This document shows, one piece after another, positions 41,027 through 52,030 of a DNA stretch of 64,000 nucleotides (within the stretch, counting starts at the first letter, position 1; every line of letters starts with the position of its first letter). The stretch comes from Clytia hemisphaerica. Taxonomy: Eukaryota > Cnidaria > Hydrozoa > Leptothecata > Clytiidae. The stretch is taken from the NCBI GenBank assembly GCA_902728285.1, contig CACVBU010000534.1, positions 1,685,939 through 1,749,938 on the forward strand. Direction: 5' to 3'. A program made the translations under genes and the position numbers. The notes under the pieces were generated by a model, which made no database searches, was not told the DNA's origin, and saw nothing but the letters and a program-made list of their open reading frames with translations.

Positions 41027-42044
41027 GAGAGGCGAACGCATCAAAATAATTGCTAATTATGTGTCGTTATGACGTTTCAAGTCGCAAAAAAGATATGATA
41101 AACATCTTATGTATGAAAATCGAATGTTGACACCAGAAACTTTAACCTCAATAAAACCACCGATCCACCACGAGCCTCCAAAATATTTTCATATCACAGT
41201 GAAGCCAAGACACTCAAGTCTAAAATATCTAGTCTGGAGATCCATACTCTCTATTCAAACTTACACCACACAAGCAAAAATCCCATTAGAAGCTACTCAT
41301 TGAGAGTATGGTATTTTTGACCCAGTTTGAATTTGTTTACATTTGGTTTGAATTTCGTGCCAAAAAAGCCGTTGATAAGGTTAGCCAATCAGATTCGCGC
41401 TCTTCCAATCAAAACAATAATATCACGTGATTTCAACAATTGTTTAACAGCCAATAGAATTCTGCGACCAGATTTGGCATCTACAAAAATACCCGGCTAC
41501 TCTGTTATTTCTATATTATTATTCGTTTTAACTAAATGCTATACTTCCAAATCACACGAACAGAGTAGACGGGTCTCCCAGCTAATATATATCAATCTAA
41601 GCTCTTCTCAGAAAGATGTTTAGAAAGATATCGCCAATTTAAAATTCTGTGTCATTTTAGGCCTTTTGTTTGATTTTTCTTGTCTGATGATGTTTTTCTC
41701 ACACCAGATTTAATATATGTATCCGTTAAGTGTTTTAGCATTTAATTCCAAATTTTTGATGAGTAAAAGTACAAAAAGATAAAGATAGAGGCCTTATCAG
41801 AAATGAGATTACTAATCATTTTTCAAAATCAGAGAACTTCGAGCCGCCATGACAGTTGTCCTTTGTGGACAAAGCTAGATCCTCGATTGTTTTCTTAAAC
41901 AAAAGAAAGATAATGCTTCGCTCTCCACCGTTTTATACGTTGTTTATCCAGTGTCTATATTAAATTCATGTGTAAATTTAGATTTGATAATTTTTGATTT
42001 CGAATAACAGCATCACTTTATGTTCTTACTGGCTCTAGCAAAAT
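41027..42044. other. upstream region of the transporter, no gene recognised
   Basis: An open plus-strand frame at 41327-41623 shows no domain. The stretch may contain the transporter promoter, but no motif stands out. Confidence 0.35.
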
Positions 42045-43375
42045 ATGGTTGTGGATGAAGCTGGCAGTTTGGAAACAGAATCATGGAGAAGAACACGTCA
42101 AAGAACTTTTATCTCTTACTGTATTTTCACGCTCATTATTGGGCTTGAGTATGGGATTTTTCCACCGACCATTTTAAGTTATTTACAGGATGGTGTACAT
42201 GCTGAAAATGCTGAGATTTGGTTTGGTGTGATTACATCATCGTATTTTGTTTCTTCAATTATTGGTTGTATGACTGTCACCAAGTATACAGATCGAACGC
42301 GAAACGTAAAAAAGACATTGATGATCTCGTGTTTATTCGTTGCATTCGGTAATTTCATATACGCTGTACCTTATCATCCATTAATCATACTGTGGGGACG
42401 TTTACTGCAAGACATTGCAGATTCAATGTTATCCGTAATCCAAGGAGAGATTATACGAATCTACGAAGGCACGGAACGTACTGAAAAGTTATCTATCTGT
42501 ACTATGTGTTACTATGTTAGTTATATTGGCAGCCCGATTGTAATATCCATTTTCACGGCTGTTGATTTTCAACTATTTGGATTTTGGTTTAAAGTTTACA
42601 ATTTCCCGTTTTTATTGGTTGGTTTTTTATGGGCTTCTTTTGTCTTGGTGATATTTTTCTTTGTAACTGATCTATCAAAGGAAACCTCCAAGCTACAAAT
42701 TGATGGAAATAACATTTCTAAAGATACTCTGAGAAAACCTGTAAAGATTTCAAATAATCAAAGTCCACCTTCCATTCATCCAAATAGTATATTCAAGAGT
42801 TTCCAAGTCAACTTTATTCTATTACTAACTTTCTCTTGTGGCTTATTCACTATCTCATTTAACGCAATATCAATGCCGACTATAGCCAAACAGTTATTTA
42901 ATATCCCTGTCCAGTACATAGGGATGTTTTTCAATCTGGAATCCATCACATTTGGTCTTACACTTTATGTTATCAACAAGCTGAAACAAGACGATTCGGA
43001 TGTGTATATCATTGTTATGGGAATTTCTTTTACGATAATGGCTTTACAATTAATATCAATTTCAGCCCTGGTTCACACATTTCGAATCTTATAGGAATAT
43101 CATTTTTGGCCCTGCTTACAGTTTTTACTGGAATCGGATGGTCAGCGGAACAAGTTTTCCTTGTAGCTTTACTCGGGAAAATGGTCCCAAACGAGGTTCA
43201 AGGGTATGCGTCAGGAGTTCGGCGAACGGCAGTTAATTTTTCATATATTTGTGGAGCAACTATGACTCCCTTTCTGAATGATTATATATCAGAACATATT
43301 ATTGTGATCTCAATTTGGTTTTTTGTATTGATTACTATTTTCTTGTACCACCGAAAAAGATTTATTGTTTCTTAG
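42045..43375 (+). CDS. major facilitator superfamily transporter, MFSD8-like, frame broken near 43060-43093
   Basis: Intronless. The ATG at 42045 opens 349 codons with about ten hydrophobic segments. These include TM1 FISYCIFTLIIGLEYGIFPP, TM2 WFGVITSSYFVSSIIGC and an MFS motif-A-like loop (KYTDRTRNVKK). A polar central loop (~residues 205-245) follows TM6, as in 12-TM MFS proteins. The frame stops at 43094, but homologous-looking membrane sequence (GISFLALLTVFTGIGWSAEQVF, then VNFSYICGATMTPF) continues in another frame to a stop at 43375. The shift corresponds to one missing base in 43060-43093, where an intron of fitting phase is not visible. The layout is closest to MFSD8/SPX-type lysosomal transporters, with a total near 440 residues. 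It could be a fresh pseudogene or a sequence error. The substrate is unknown. Confidence 0.75.
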
Positions 43376-43476
43376 CCCGAATGCTATGCAACTTGTATTA
43401 ATATATCACTATATCACAGATCAAAATCGAGAATACCAAGAATTCTCTTTAATGAAATACTTTAGCTCTTCAATAA

Positions 43477-43648
43477 TGTTCTTAACATATTCTTTTTTTC
43501 ACTATTATTGGGTATTTTTGTCCATTTCCCTAAGAATGGGTGTTTTAGAGTCCGCAAAGCCTTAAAATGTTCTTAACTTATTCTTAATATTGTGGCTATC
43601 GAAGGCTTATGTTCTCATATAGTTTGTTCTTATTAAAAAACGTATACT
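43477..43648 (-). mobile_element. MITE fragment, CACGTTTTTTTAT family, inverted copy
   Basis: Reverse complement of 43763-43953: shared words are GAGTCCGCAAAGCCTTAAAA, TGTTCTTAACTTATTCTTAA and AAGGCTTATGTTCTCATATA. Together the two face each other across a ~115-bp spacer, just downstream of the transporter stop. Confidence 0.65.
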
Positions 43649-43762
43649 CGGGTAAAAGCAAAATTATCTTTTCGTCGCTTTATTTTGCATCAAAGAGTAT
43701 TTTTGCTTGAAGCACTTTTCTTGAGTCATACCTTATAACTAAAGAGGTTACAGGGGATATTT

Positions 43763-44013
43763 GTGTACACGTTTTTTTATGAGAACAAACTCTATATGAA
43801 CATAAGGCTTCGATGGCCAAAATGTTAAGAACAATTTAAAAACATTTTAAGGCTTTGCGGACTCTAGAACACCGAATTTCATAGGTAAAAGGACTAAAAT
43901 GCACTCAAAAAACGGTGAACATAAGAACATGTTAAGAACATTTTTAGGCTTAAAATTCAAAAAGTTAAGAACGTCCCAAGGCTTCAAAAATTGTGGATGT
44001 TCTTATAAAAGAA
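43763..44013 (+). mobile_element. MITE, CACGTTTTTTTAT...ATAAAAGAACGT family
   Basis: It starts ACACGTTTTTTTATGAGAAC and ends GTTCTTATAAAAGAACGT. GTTAAGAAC words recur inside in the same orientation. Related pieces are at 43477-43648 and 49622-49728. Confidence 0.65.
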
Positions 44014-44678
44014 CGTCCGGCCACACCTGTCTGTGTTTCTGAATTAAATTTCAAAAGTGTGGCATAAAAAGAAAAGAACTACTAGGCTGTTACTTGAAGA
44101 GATTTCACCCCATATAATTTTATTTTTCAGATTGTTAAAAGACCTGGTCTACTTCTGTGGCCCGGGCACTAATAACACACTGGGCCAAAAGTCGTAATAT
44201 TTGGACTGCCGTTGTGCACTATGATTGCTTAAGATTTGTTGAAGTGCAGCATTAATTTTTGCCCGGTAAAGATTTCTACCTTAGGGAAATGAATTAGGAA
44301 AGAATTAGTTCAAGGATTAGGTGAGACATAAAATACTTTTCTAATAGAAATGCAAAATTTATTTCATAGTTAAAGCTTTTCGGCTGCGCCAACGTCAGTA
44401 CAAACATAGAATGTTTAAGAACCACAAATTTTCTAACGCTAAAAATGTTGAAAAAATTGCATAATTATCTACAAATCAAATTGATTGGTGGGGTTTTCTT
44501 TTAAATGCTTAGCGGGTTCTGAGTTATAGTTAACATTATCACCAGCCCATCTATAGTTGCAATATTACGTTCTGTCTCACCAATATAATTTTCACCACAC
44601 GAGCATAGAGCATACTTGGTATACGTGAAGAAATTGTGAGCGTGAGTAAGATTTTTTGTTCATTTCTATTTTATTTTA

Positions 44679-45028
44679 GGGGCCGTCCACATAGTACGTA
44701 CGCACTAAGGGGGAGTAGGGTCTTTTCAAAAGCGTACGCTTGCGTACAACGGGAGGGTAGGTGTCAAAAGAAAATGTACGTACGCAGAGAATTTTTTTGT
44801 CGACTTTTACGCTTGTTATACACATCAATGAAAGGAAAATGTTTCTTGATAGACATTGAGTTTCATGTATGAAATAAAGTTCCGAACCAAACGATTTGAA
44901 TTCGAAATTTCTTCAACCAAGGGTGAATGAAAAAGTACGTACTTACCAGAGGGGTATATTTCCGTACAGGGGGGAGGGGTTACTCGATTTTCGATATTTT
45001 AGTGCGTACGTACTACGTGGACGGCCCC
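44679..45028. mobile_element. MITE with GGGGCCGTCCAC ends
   Basis: GGGGCCGTCCACATAGTACG...CGCACTAA at the left is inverse to TTAGTGCG...CGTACTACGTGGACGGCCCC at the right, ~30 bp with a single gap. GTACGTAC words recur four to five times inside. 350 bp, non-coding. Confidence 0.85.
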
Positions 45029-45148
45029 CTACGGAAGAAGGCTTAAATTAAGTTTTGGTACATAAAACTTTAAAATCCGTTTACTCAATCAAAAGAAAAT
45101 TACCAACCCAAAGTGACAAAATTCATTAAAAACAGTGTATATTTCAAG

Positions 45149-45521
45149 TACGTTATCGGCCCTTTTTACGCCGGCCCTTATTGGCGTTATTTTTAGGCTC
45201 TTGGCGTAATAAGGGCCGGTGTTAAAAGGGTTGGTGTAAAAAAGGCAAAAATTTAGCAAGTTTTACTCAAAAGTGGCGTTAATTTTTGACCATTTTTCTC
45301 TATTTAAAGGATTTTAGGTACAATTCGAAGATAAAAAATTATCCATTGTTTTACTCCATATCTAAAACTTCGCAAAAATCAGTAATTTTAATGGAATTGA
45401 AAATTGAAGTATAAATAGCCATTCTAACAAATTTTGGCGTTATTTACGGCCCTTAATTGGCGTAAGCCTAAAATCAGGCAGTGGCGTAATAAGGGCCGGC
45501 GTAAAAGGGGCCGATAAGGTA
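45149..45521. mobile_element. MITE with TA(C)CTTATCGG ends and GGCGTAATAAGGGCC repeats
   Basis: TACGTTATCGGCCCTTTTTA and its inverse CCGATAAGGTA flank an interior in which GGCGTAATAAGGGCCGGC recurs in both orientations at least six times. A shorter copy with the same interior is at 61747-61912. Confidence 0.8.
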
Positions 45522-45948
45522 TTAAAAAGAAATGAACCGTTTCTTTAATCGTCATGTAACACTAAAAATATATAACTACCGTGTAGCAGCAAAATTAAGA
45601 GATTCGTCTAAATTTTTTAGAATTCGTCAATTAGATAAATATATTAAAAATCAGTATTGGGTGAACTCGATGTTAAAATTACTGTCTTTTTGGCCTCTGA
45701 ATTACAGTTGAAGTACAGGAAAAAAATTGGCAAAACCAAACATTTTACAGTGTGTTTTTTTGCATTGATTTCTTCAATGGGCTGGATTTTACATAGTTAG
45801 AGTTATTTCCTTGTGGCACGGAAAGTATTTTCTTGTGATTATGCGTGCACACTTTTTTTATAAGAACCAGGAAATTTCAGTTAATCTTATGCTCGTAGTC
45901 GATAGCAACCTTGTTAACCAAGACACTCAGGAAACCTACTTTGAGGAT

Positions 45949-48886
45949 TCATTCGAAAGGGACTTTACCATAGACCCAGATCTCACCAATTTGAATGATC
46001 CCAATCGTAACCTCTTTTGATTGGTAAGCAAGTAACTCGTCAGCCAATCGATTGCAAGGGATAATTATTCTTTCCCCTAGATCTCCTGTATTACCAAAGA
46101 CATTATCAATGGTTTCATCTCCTTCATGTAAAATTGTTCTCAAGTCAATATTATCATTTCGATTCTCGTATACTTGTCCCAAGTGAATTAATCGGTTAAC
46201 GACCTCAACAGCAGTTATAAAAACACGTTTGCCAAAGGTAGCTTTAATCCAAAAATTACCATCTGTACTGCCTTGAGAATGGTAGATCCTATATTCGTTA
46301 CCATCAAATGCATATATTGCTTCATGTCCAGCTAATTCTGATACTGCTGAATATTCTGCAATTGTGTGACGTAGTGTTCCTGGAAATTATAATTTAATGA
46401 AAGCTTTTTTTCTGTAATTCATGATATTCATGACGTAATGTTTTCTACAGAAAGACCCCGGCTTTTGACAATAGTGGCAACTTTTATACAACTTTTTTTT
46501 TGCCACTACTGGCTAAAACCGGGGTATTTCCGTAGAAATCATTACGTCATGAATATTATTAATACTTTGAAGTGTTTCAATATCAAAATGGACCTTGAAA
46601 ACTTTTCGTCCAAGAAAGGTATAAAATATCTGAATACATACATGTTATTTTTTCTATTAGCATAACGTTTATAACCATGTGAAGGCTCAGTTGTTGATAC
46701 GTAATAGTTATCGGACAGTTGCGTGTACAATATGAGAAATGTTTTACTCTTTTACGAGTTCCGAGATTTTTCCGTACAATATTTTCCGAGCCTTTAGGCG
46801 AGGAAAATATACGGAAAATACGGAACGAGTAAAATATTTCCATATTGTACGAGCAAATATCTGATAACTGGTTTATCGGTGACCCAAAAAATGCACTTTT
46901 TGTGTTGGAAAAAAGCGCAGGGCACTTTTGTAGCAAAGTGACGTTAGATTGCTGCTACCGCTACAATGCAACAACATCTTTTCGTCAATTTATATTTTTA
47001 CATGTAAAATACAAGATATATTGTACTCTTTTTAACCAATCAGATTGCAGATATTTTTTGGATCGCCGATACAGACATACAGTTGCTTATAAAAAACATG
47101 TATTTGAAATCAGCGAAACTTAAAATTTCCCCAAAAGAACAACTAGTAAAATCGTCCACTTAAGATTACCTTTTCAACAATGTATCAAAATTTGTCTACT
47201 GTACTGTCAAATTTTTTGATGCAGTTTTTAACTGTGTGTGATATCATAGCTTATATAAGTTTGTCTGAGAAGACAAAGGGTTTAAATAGAAGTAGAGCTT
47301 TTTAAGTTTTTTTAAGCTTTTTTAAGCTGTTCTAGCGAAAATTACTTTGTTATTTCAAAATTTTGAGGTTTGCCCTTTTCACTTACTCTTAGGTGCCAAA
47401 TAAACGCCCCCCCCCGCTTGTTAATTTTTCGAAAATCTTCCAATCCCCCGGACCTTATAAGGACCCCCCCCCGTTTATTAATTTGTAAGAATATTTTCAG
47501 CTGTCAAAGAGAAGGCCCCTTAATTTGCTCTTAATAGCCTGATTTTAGCCTATTTATACCTTATTTTTGGGGTTTTAGAAGTACAATTTCCAACACCACC
47601 GGCAATTAGGTTTCCCCCGTTTATTAAAATTTCAAACATTCTCCAACCCCCCTCCCCCCGTTTATTTGGCACCTAAGAGTATAGATACAATCCTTGTCCG
47701 GGGCCACCTTTGTGTTTGAAAAATAGGTAACTTACGTTTTACACATTGATAACCTGGTGCTCCACAAATATCTTCACATATTTCGTATTCAGAACATGAA
47801 GGGTTGTTTGCAGTACACCGACGTCCCAACTAAATGAAAGTTAAAACATTAAGTTATAATTAAAATATCTTTTCAAGTAAAAAATACAATATCCATGGGT
47901 TAGCATTTTTATAATAGAGGATGTCCAGGGGGTTGAGCATATTTTAAAGAGTGGATATCCAGGGGGTTCGATACTAATAAAGTAGGATCCAGGGGGTTCG
48001 ATACTTCGAAAAATCAATATCCTCAACAGTGTGGGTAAAATCTTTTTCTGGAAAAGCCCAATTTGGCAACTGAATTTTATAATGCAATTTTGAGATTTTA
48101 ACTGTAAATTATCAACTAACCCCCAGTAAGGCACAAAACTTTCACAAGAATTCAAATTTATCCTACATTTATGTATAACATGTCTAACATGCTGAATCTA
48201 AGTTGAATTTGGATGGCCTAATCTAACAATATCGTATGAATATTTTTTGATGATTTTCCTTCCATGATGAAATGGAAAAACACCATTCTTATAAAAAAAG
48301 GGTGCTTACAGTTTTTTCTTTAATTCTAAATTCTTCCTCAAATAAACTAAGATTGGTCAGCTCATTGTCCCTCCTATCTATTTATATTTCAGTATCAAAA
48401 CGAAAACACTTATGTCAAAAAAAACCTTTAAGGCTTTGGATTGCAAAGAATAAGGATGCCCTCCCCCACCATATTTCACTCTTGGTCGGTGAGATAGGGC
48501 TGGTTTAAAGAAAAGTAAAAAGTTCGTATTTTTACCTGTTTTATTGTATAATCAGTTTCAAAATGGTTCCACCCAGCATCTGAGATAAGGGTATCATTCT
48601 TTGTTGGGTTATATACTTGAATTGCCACGCCCAATAACTCACATGTTGAATTTGCCCTTCTGTAATTCACACTTAAGCATATGGGGTGATAAAGACATTT
48701 TGTTAAACACCCTCTTAATGTGATTGCTCCGATAACATTTAGTATATCACCGATTAGTCGTTGATCGTACTTTATCTTGGAAAATATACCATCATAATTG
48801 CCGCATTCGTTTAGTTTTAGCATATGCGAAAAACACGTGGCAATGAAAAAACCAAGAATGGCCAAAATTGACCAGAATGTTTTCAT
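45949..48886 (-). CDS. secreted PAN + Cys-rich + F5/8C-like protein, three exons, 291 aa
   Basis: Assembled from splice signals: exon 1 48886-48536 (CAG|GTAAAA, phase 0), exon 2 47829-47736 (acceptor TTTCATTTAG, donor AAAC|GTAAGT, phase 1) and exon 3 46379-45949 (acceptor AATTTCCAG, stop TGA). All phases agree. The ATG at 48886 opens a signal peptide (FWSILAILGFFIATCFS); an in-frame ATG at 48922 is the alternative. Residues ~24-112 are a PAN/Apple module (C28, C60, C64, C70, C82). Residues 118-148 hold five Cys (CTANNPSCSEYEICEDICG), EGF-like but incomplete. Residues ~150-288 resemble an F5/8C/fucolectin-type galactose-binding domain (FWIKATFGKRVFITAVEVVNR). It is probably an extracellular lectin or adhesion protein. 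Its PAN Cys spacing (C-x3-C-x5-C) equals that of the fibrinogen-like protein at 8893. Intron 2 holds a MITE and two fold-backs. Confidence 0.8.
46425..46556. repeat. fold-back hairpin in intron 2
   Basis: ATATTCATGACGTAATG...CTACAGAAAGACCCCGGC is mirrored by ACCGGGGTATTTCCGTAG...CATTACGTCATGAATAT. AGTGGCAAC/GCCACTAC lies near the centre. Confidence 0.75.
46708..46868. repeat. second fold-back in intron 2
   Basis: GTTATCGGACAGTTGCGTGTACAATATG pairs with CATATTGTACGAGCAAATATCTGATAAC in inverse. CCGTACAATATTTTCC/GGAAAATATACGG forms the inner stem. Confidence 0.7.
47395..47680. mobile_element. MITE with ACTCTTAGG ends and poly-C tracts, in intron 2
   Basis: ACTCTTAGGTGCCAAATAAACG and CGTTTATTTGGCACCTAAGAGT are exact inverses. 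CCCCCGTTTATTAA-type words recur four times inside. Second copy of the 28755-28937 family, inserted within the intron of the PAN/F5-8C-like gene. Confidence 0.85.
47905..48068. repeat. decayed GGGCTTTTCCAG-family end with CCAGGGGGTT repeats, in intron 1
   Basis: TCCAGGGGGTT(C/G)GA occurs three times, then TTTTTCTGGAAAAGCCCAA, which is the right terminus of the GGGCTTTTCCAG family. No left terminus is visible. Confidence 0.45.
48230..48305. repeat. MITE end fragment, ATTCTTATAAAAAA type, in intron 1
   Basis: TCCATGATGAAATGGAAAAACACCATTCTTATAAAAAA matches the right end of the element at 14795-15135 with few changes. The rest is missing. Confidence 0.5.
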
Positions 48887-49127
48887 CGTATCCGAAAATA
48901 CGCAAACAACTTTTGCCCGCATATTCTTTGTACTGTCTACTTGCAAATTAATACTATTTTGAAAAATTTTTCGTTTGAAATTTCAGCTTTTATATAATCG
49001 ATTTAGGGTATCATGGTGGGTCTTTCTATATATAAAGTCCATCTATATTTGATATACTATAAATTATGCAGATTTTATTAACCATATTTTGCTTGACAAA
49101 ATGATAATCGAATATGTTTATGCTTAT

Positions 49128-49728
49128 ACTATTTTGTTATAAGAATATCCAAAAAAATTTAAGCTTTCTGATGTGCTTAGCTTTTTGAGTTTTAAGCCTA
49201 AATATGTTCTTATTTTCACAATTTTATGAATATTTTTGTGCGATTTCCTGTAAAATTACACGTTTTTTTTTTTATTAGAACCCAGTTTATAAGAACATTC
49301 AGGCTGAAATTCAACGAAAAATTAAGAACATCGTAAGAACATGCCCAGCCTCAGTTTGGAAAAAAATGACAAGAAACTACAATTTTTTCCTCTTTTCAAA
49401 CAGTTTTAACCGAACTCTGGGATGGATTTTCTAAAATTGAGAGTCAAATATTGTCCAAATTTTACCAATTTTACCAATTTTATTTTGCATGATATTGTTG
49501 ATTTAGAGTAGTCTGAAAAATTAAGAACGCATTTAAGAACATTTTAGGCTGAATATTGCTAAAAAAATAACCACATCCAGGCTCAGCCAAATTTTAAGTG
49601 TTCTAATAAAAAAAAAACCAGTAGGTGTTTTGAGTCCGCGAAGCTTGAAAATGTTTTTAACTTGTTCTTAATATTTGTCTTCGAAACCTTATGTTCTTAT
49701 ATAGTTTGTTCTCATAAAAGAACGTGTG
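49128..49728. mobile_element. mosaic of TATAAGAA-terminus MITE pieces
   Basis: TACACGTTTTTTTTTTTATTAGAACCC near 49258, TGTTCTAATAAAAAAAAAACC near 49605 and the 49622-49728 piece (GTTTTGAGTCCGCGAAGCTT...CTCATAAAAGAACGTGTGA) are ends of the same terminus families as at 43477 and 43763. GTTAAGAAC/GTTCTTAA words recur throughout. Exact borders are unclear. Confidence 0.5.
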
Positions 49729-50666
49729 ATTGTTATATAGAAAACTTGTAGTGTAGGTAACAAGAAATAAGCATTGAACTGAATTCCAACTATTTTTTAC
49801 TAAGGTTGACAACACCTAGACACTTCTAACGTAAACATTTATAGTGTAGGAACAGTAGGATATATTCATATTCACGGGGGACATCCTTCGATTGAGATTG
49901 GTATTCCCGATACAATTTGTAACAGTTTGTGTTTCTTGATATTGAAATTTATTCAAAGCATTATCGATCAAAAATTAAAAGCTAATCCACTACCATGAAT
50001 ATAGTACTCTTGTCTCCCGAATAGACGGGGGGGGGGGTCCGAATAAGCAGGGGGTAGGAAAATTTTCTAAATTCTAATAAGCAGGAGGATGGAATAAGAG
50101 GGGGGGGTAATTTGAAGACAGAATTTTTTCTAACTGGTATCAATTTCAACAACAAAAAAGAAACTTTAATAAATGAACACGTAAAATAAGAACCAATACT
50201 AACAAAAAGGAAAATTATTTAGTCCCCCGAATAGAAGTAGACCCATTTTATCTTAAGGGCTCTGATCTGACCATAGGAGAGGGAGAAAGGTCCTATTCCG
50301 AAGAGTATACAATTTCCCCTAGAAAGCGTCTTCTACACTTTACAGATCATCTAAATAAGGACGCAATATTTCGAGCTCCAACCCTGACCCTAACTGATAT
50401 CGAAAAGGTCAAAAAGGAAGAAAAAAACTCTACTTTGGGCCATCCACAACCCCGACCGAAAAGTGACTGAACCACCCCCTGAATTTTTCATAATTGTCGT
50501 GTTTACAATGTGTTTTCTGACTGATGTAACCAGACTCGTTAGTGTAGTAGTTGGTGGATTCCAACACATTAGCAATGTGGAGATGGATTTCTCCCAATTC
50601 ACCGTCCCTGACCAGTCAGTAGAAAAGAATTCAATTCCAGCTCTATTGAGTCCTCGGGTTCCACAT
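49729..50666. other. no gene recognised; G-run repeats at 50020-50235
   Basis: CCCGAATAGA followed by a G-run, CCGAATAAGCAGGGGG and, 200 bp on, CCCCCGAATAGA occur in the same orientation. This could be a decayed element with G-tracts. Confidence 0.35.
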
Positions 50667-50738
50667 GGACCCGCAGCTCAATGGTAGAGCAAATGCCCGC
50701 GAATGGCATGGTTGTGAGTTCGAGTCTCGCCGGGTCCG
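50667..50738 (+). other. tRNA-like cloverleaf lacking U33
   Basis: 72 bases: a perfect 7-bp acceptor stem (GGACCCG/CGGGTCC), D arm GCTC-GAGC, 5-bp anticodon stem ATGCC/GGCAT, T arm GTGAG-TTCGAGT-CTCGC and a single discriminator base. The anticodon loop is CGCGAAT, so the invariant U33 is missing, and base 8 is C. It is either a tRNA pseudogene or a very well-preserved SINE head. Confidence 0.6.
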
Positions 50739-51250
50739 TTGATTTTCCAACGGTTCTGGTGGCTGGTCAGAAGACAACATGAGAGCGACTGTATTCAAGG
50801 GCAATATTCATGATGGTAATATAACATTTTATTAACGTCTTTTTATGGTTCATAATGTCATTTTTGTAATTTAATTGCTAATTACTCTTGATAGAATAAA
50901 TTAAGAAACAATTTATAAAGACTATTTTTTGTTAAAAGTGTCAAGGATTTCAAGATCTTTTGACTATGGTCAGAGCCCTTATTTTCTTATCTACGAACCG
51001 AAAACAAATTGATTTATTTCCTAATTCTCCGAAAATAATACAGACACTCTATTCAACAGCTAAAAACTCACAAATGAAGAACACGAAAACCGAAAACCGA
51101 AAACGGAAAGAATAAGCTGACACCAAAAATCTCGATTTCGAGACAGTTTTATGTATTCTGGTAGTAGGAGCCGTACCAAATCCTGAGTCGTATAAAAATT
51201 AATTTAATATCCTAACTAAGTAAAAATTAATCGTAAATATATATCTTAGT

Positions 51251-51274
51251 CCTAACCCTAATCCTAACCCTAAT
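51251..51274. repeat. short interstitial CCCTAA (telomere-type) tract
   Basis: CCTAACCCTAATCCTAACCC and a following TAAT: three to four degenerate CCCTAA units, the C-strand of the animal TTAGGG telomere repeat. Too short to mark a chromosome end. Confidence 0.5.
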
Positions 51275-51469
51275 CATAAACACTTCCTTAACTCTAACTT
51301 TCTCCCTTTTAAAAACGCTTAAACACGATGGTATAGTGCTAATCTCGTTCTTTGACCCTCTTGGATTAAAAACTCTCTAGCCCCGTTCGCCAATTTGGGT
51401 GCCCTGACTGTCTCTGAAAACTGGGCTGCTAGAGATAAAAACCGTAGAGGGTTGCAGTCCGAAACCTAG

Positions 51470-51930
51470 GAATATAATGAACAAACCCATAAAACTTGAA
51501 AACGTTTAACGTCACCCCTAGAAACGGTCCTTAAAAAACGTATGCGAATGGTAAACTTACAGCAAACTTTAAACGTATGAAACCCAAAACAATAACAACT
51601 TGAATCGCTTGGAACTGAGTAAACGTAAAACTTGACCCATATAAAACTCGATCCAGCCAATGTACTTGAAAATCGTATAAAACCCGAAAATGAATGAAAC
51701 TTGAGGAAACAAAAAAAAAAACAAAAAAAAAAAAATTTTGGAAAACCCTTGGAAATTTGAAATCAAATGAACTTTCTAAAATTAAAACTCAATAAAACCT
51801 CTGAAAGTTGAAATCGTATACGAAACCCGACGAATACTTAAACACTCGAAAAAGGAACATACGAACTTGCATTGATATAAACTTACAGAACACGTCTTAG
51901 AAAACGTCTAATGCTTCGGTACGTATTCGA
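51470..51930. repeat. degenerate interspersed AAACTTGA/AAACCCGA motif region
   Basis: Words such as CATAAAACTTGAAAACG, GTAAAACTTGACCCATATAAAACTCGA and CGTATAAAACCCGAAAATG recur about every 20-40 bp. The long frames on the minus strand here reflect this composition rather than a gene. Confidence 0.4.
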
Positions 51931-52030
51931 ACACAATTGGCGTTCATGAATATTCTATTCAATTTTGCAACGACATGTTTTATTATTAGCAATAATGATT
52001 CACAACTCATAAATTCTATTTGTATAACTA

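Noticed and set aside
51251-51274. Chromosome end
   Set aside because: Only three to four degenerate telomere units, with ordinary sequence continuing on both sides.
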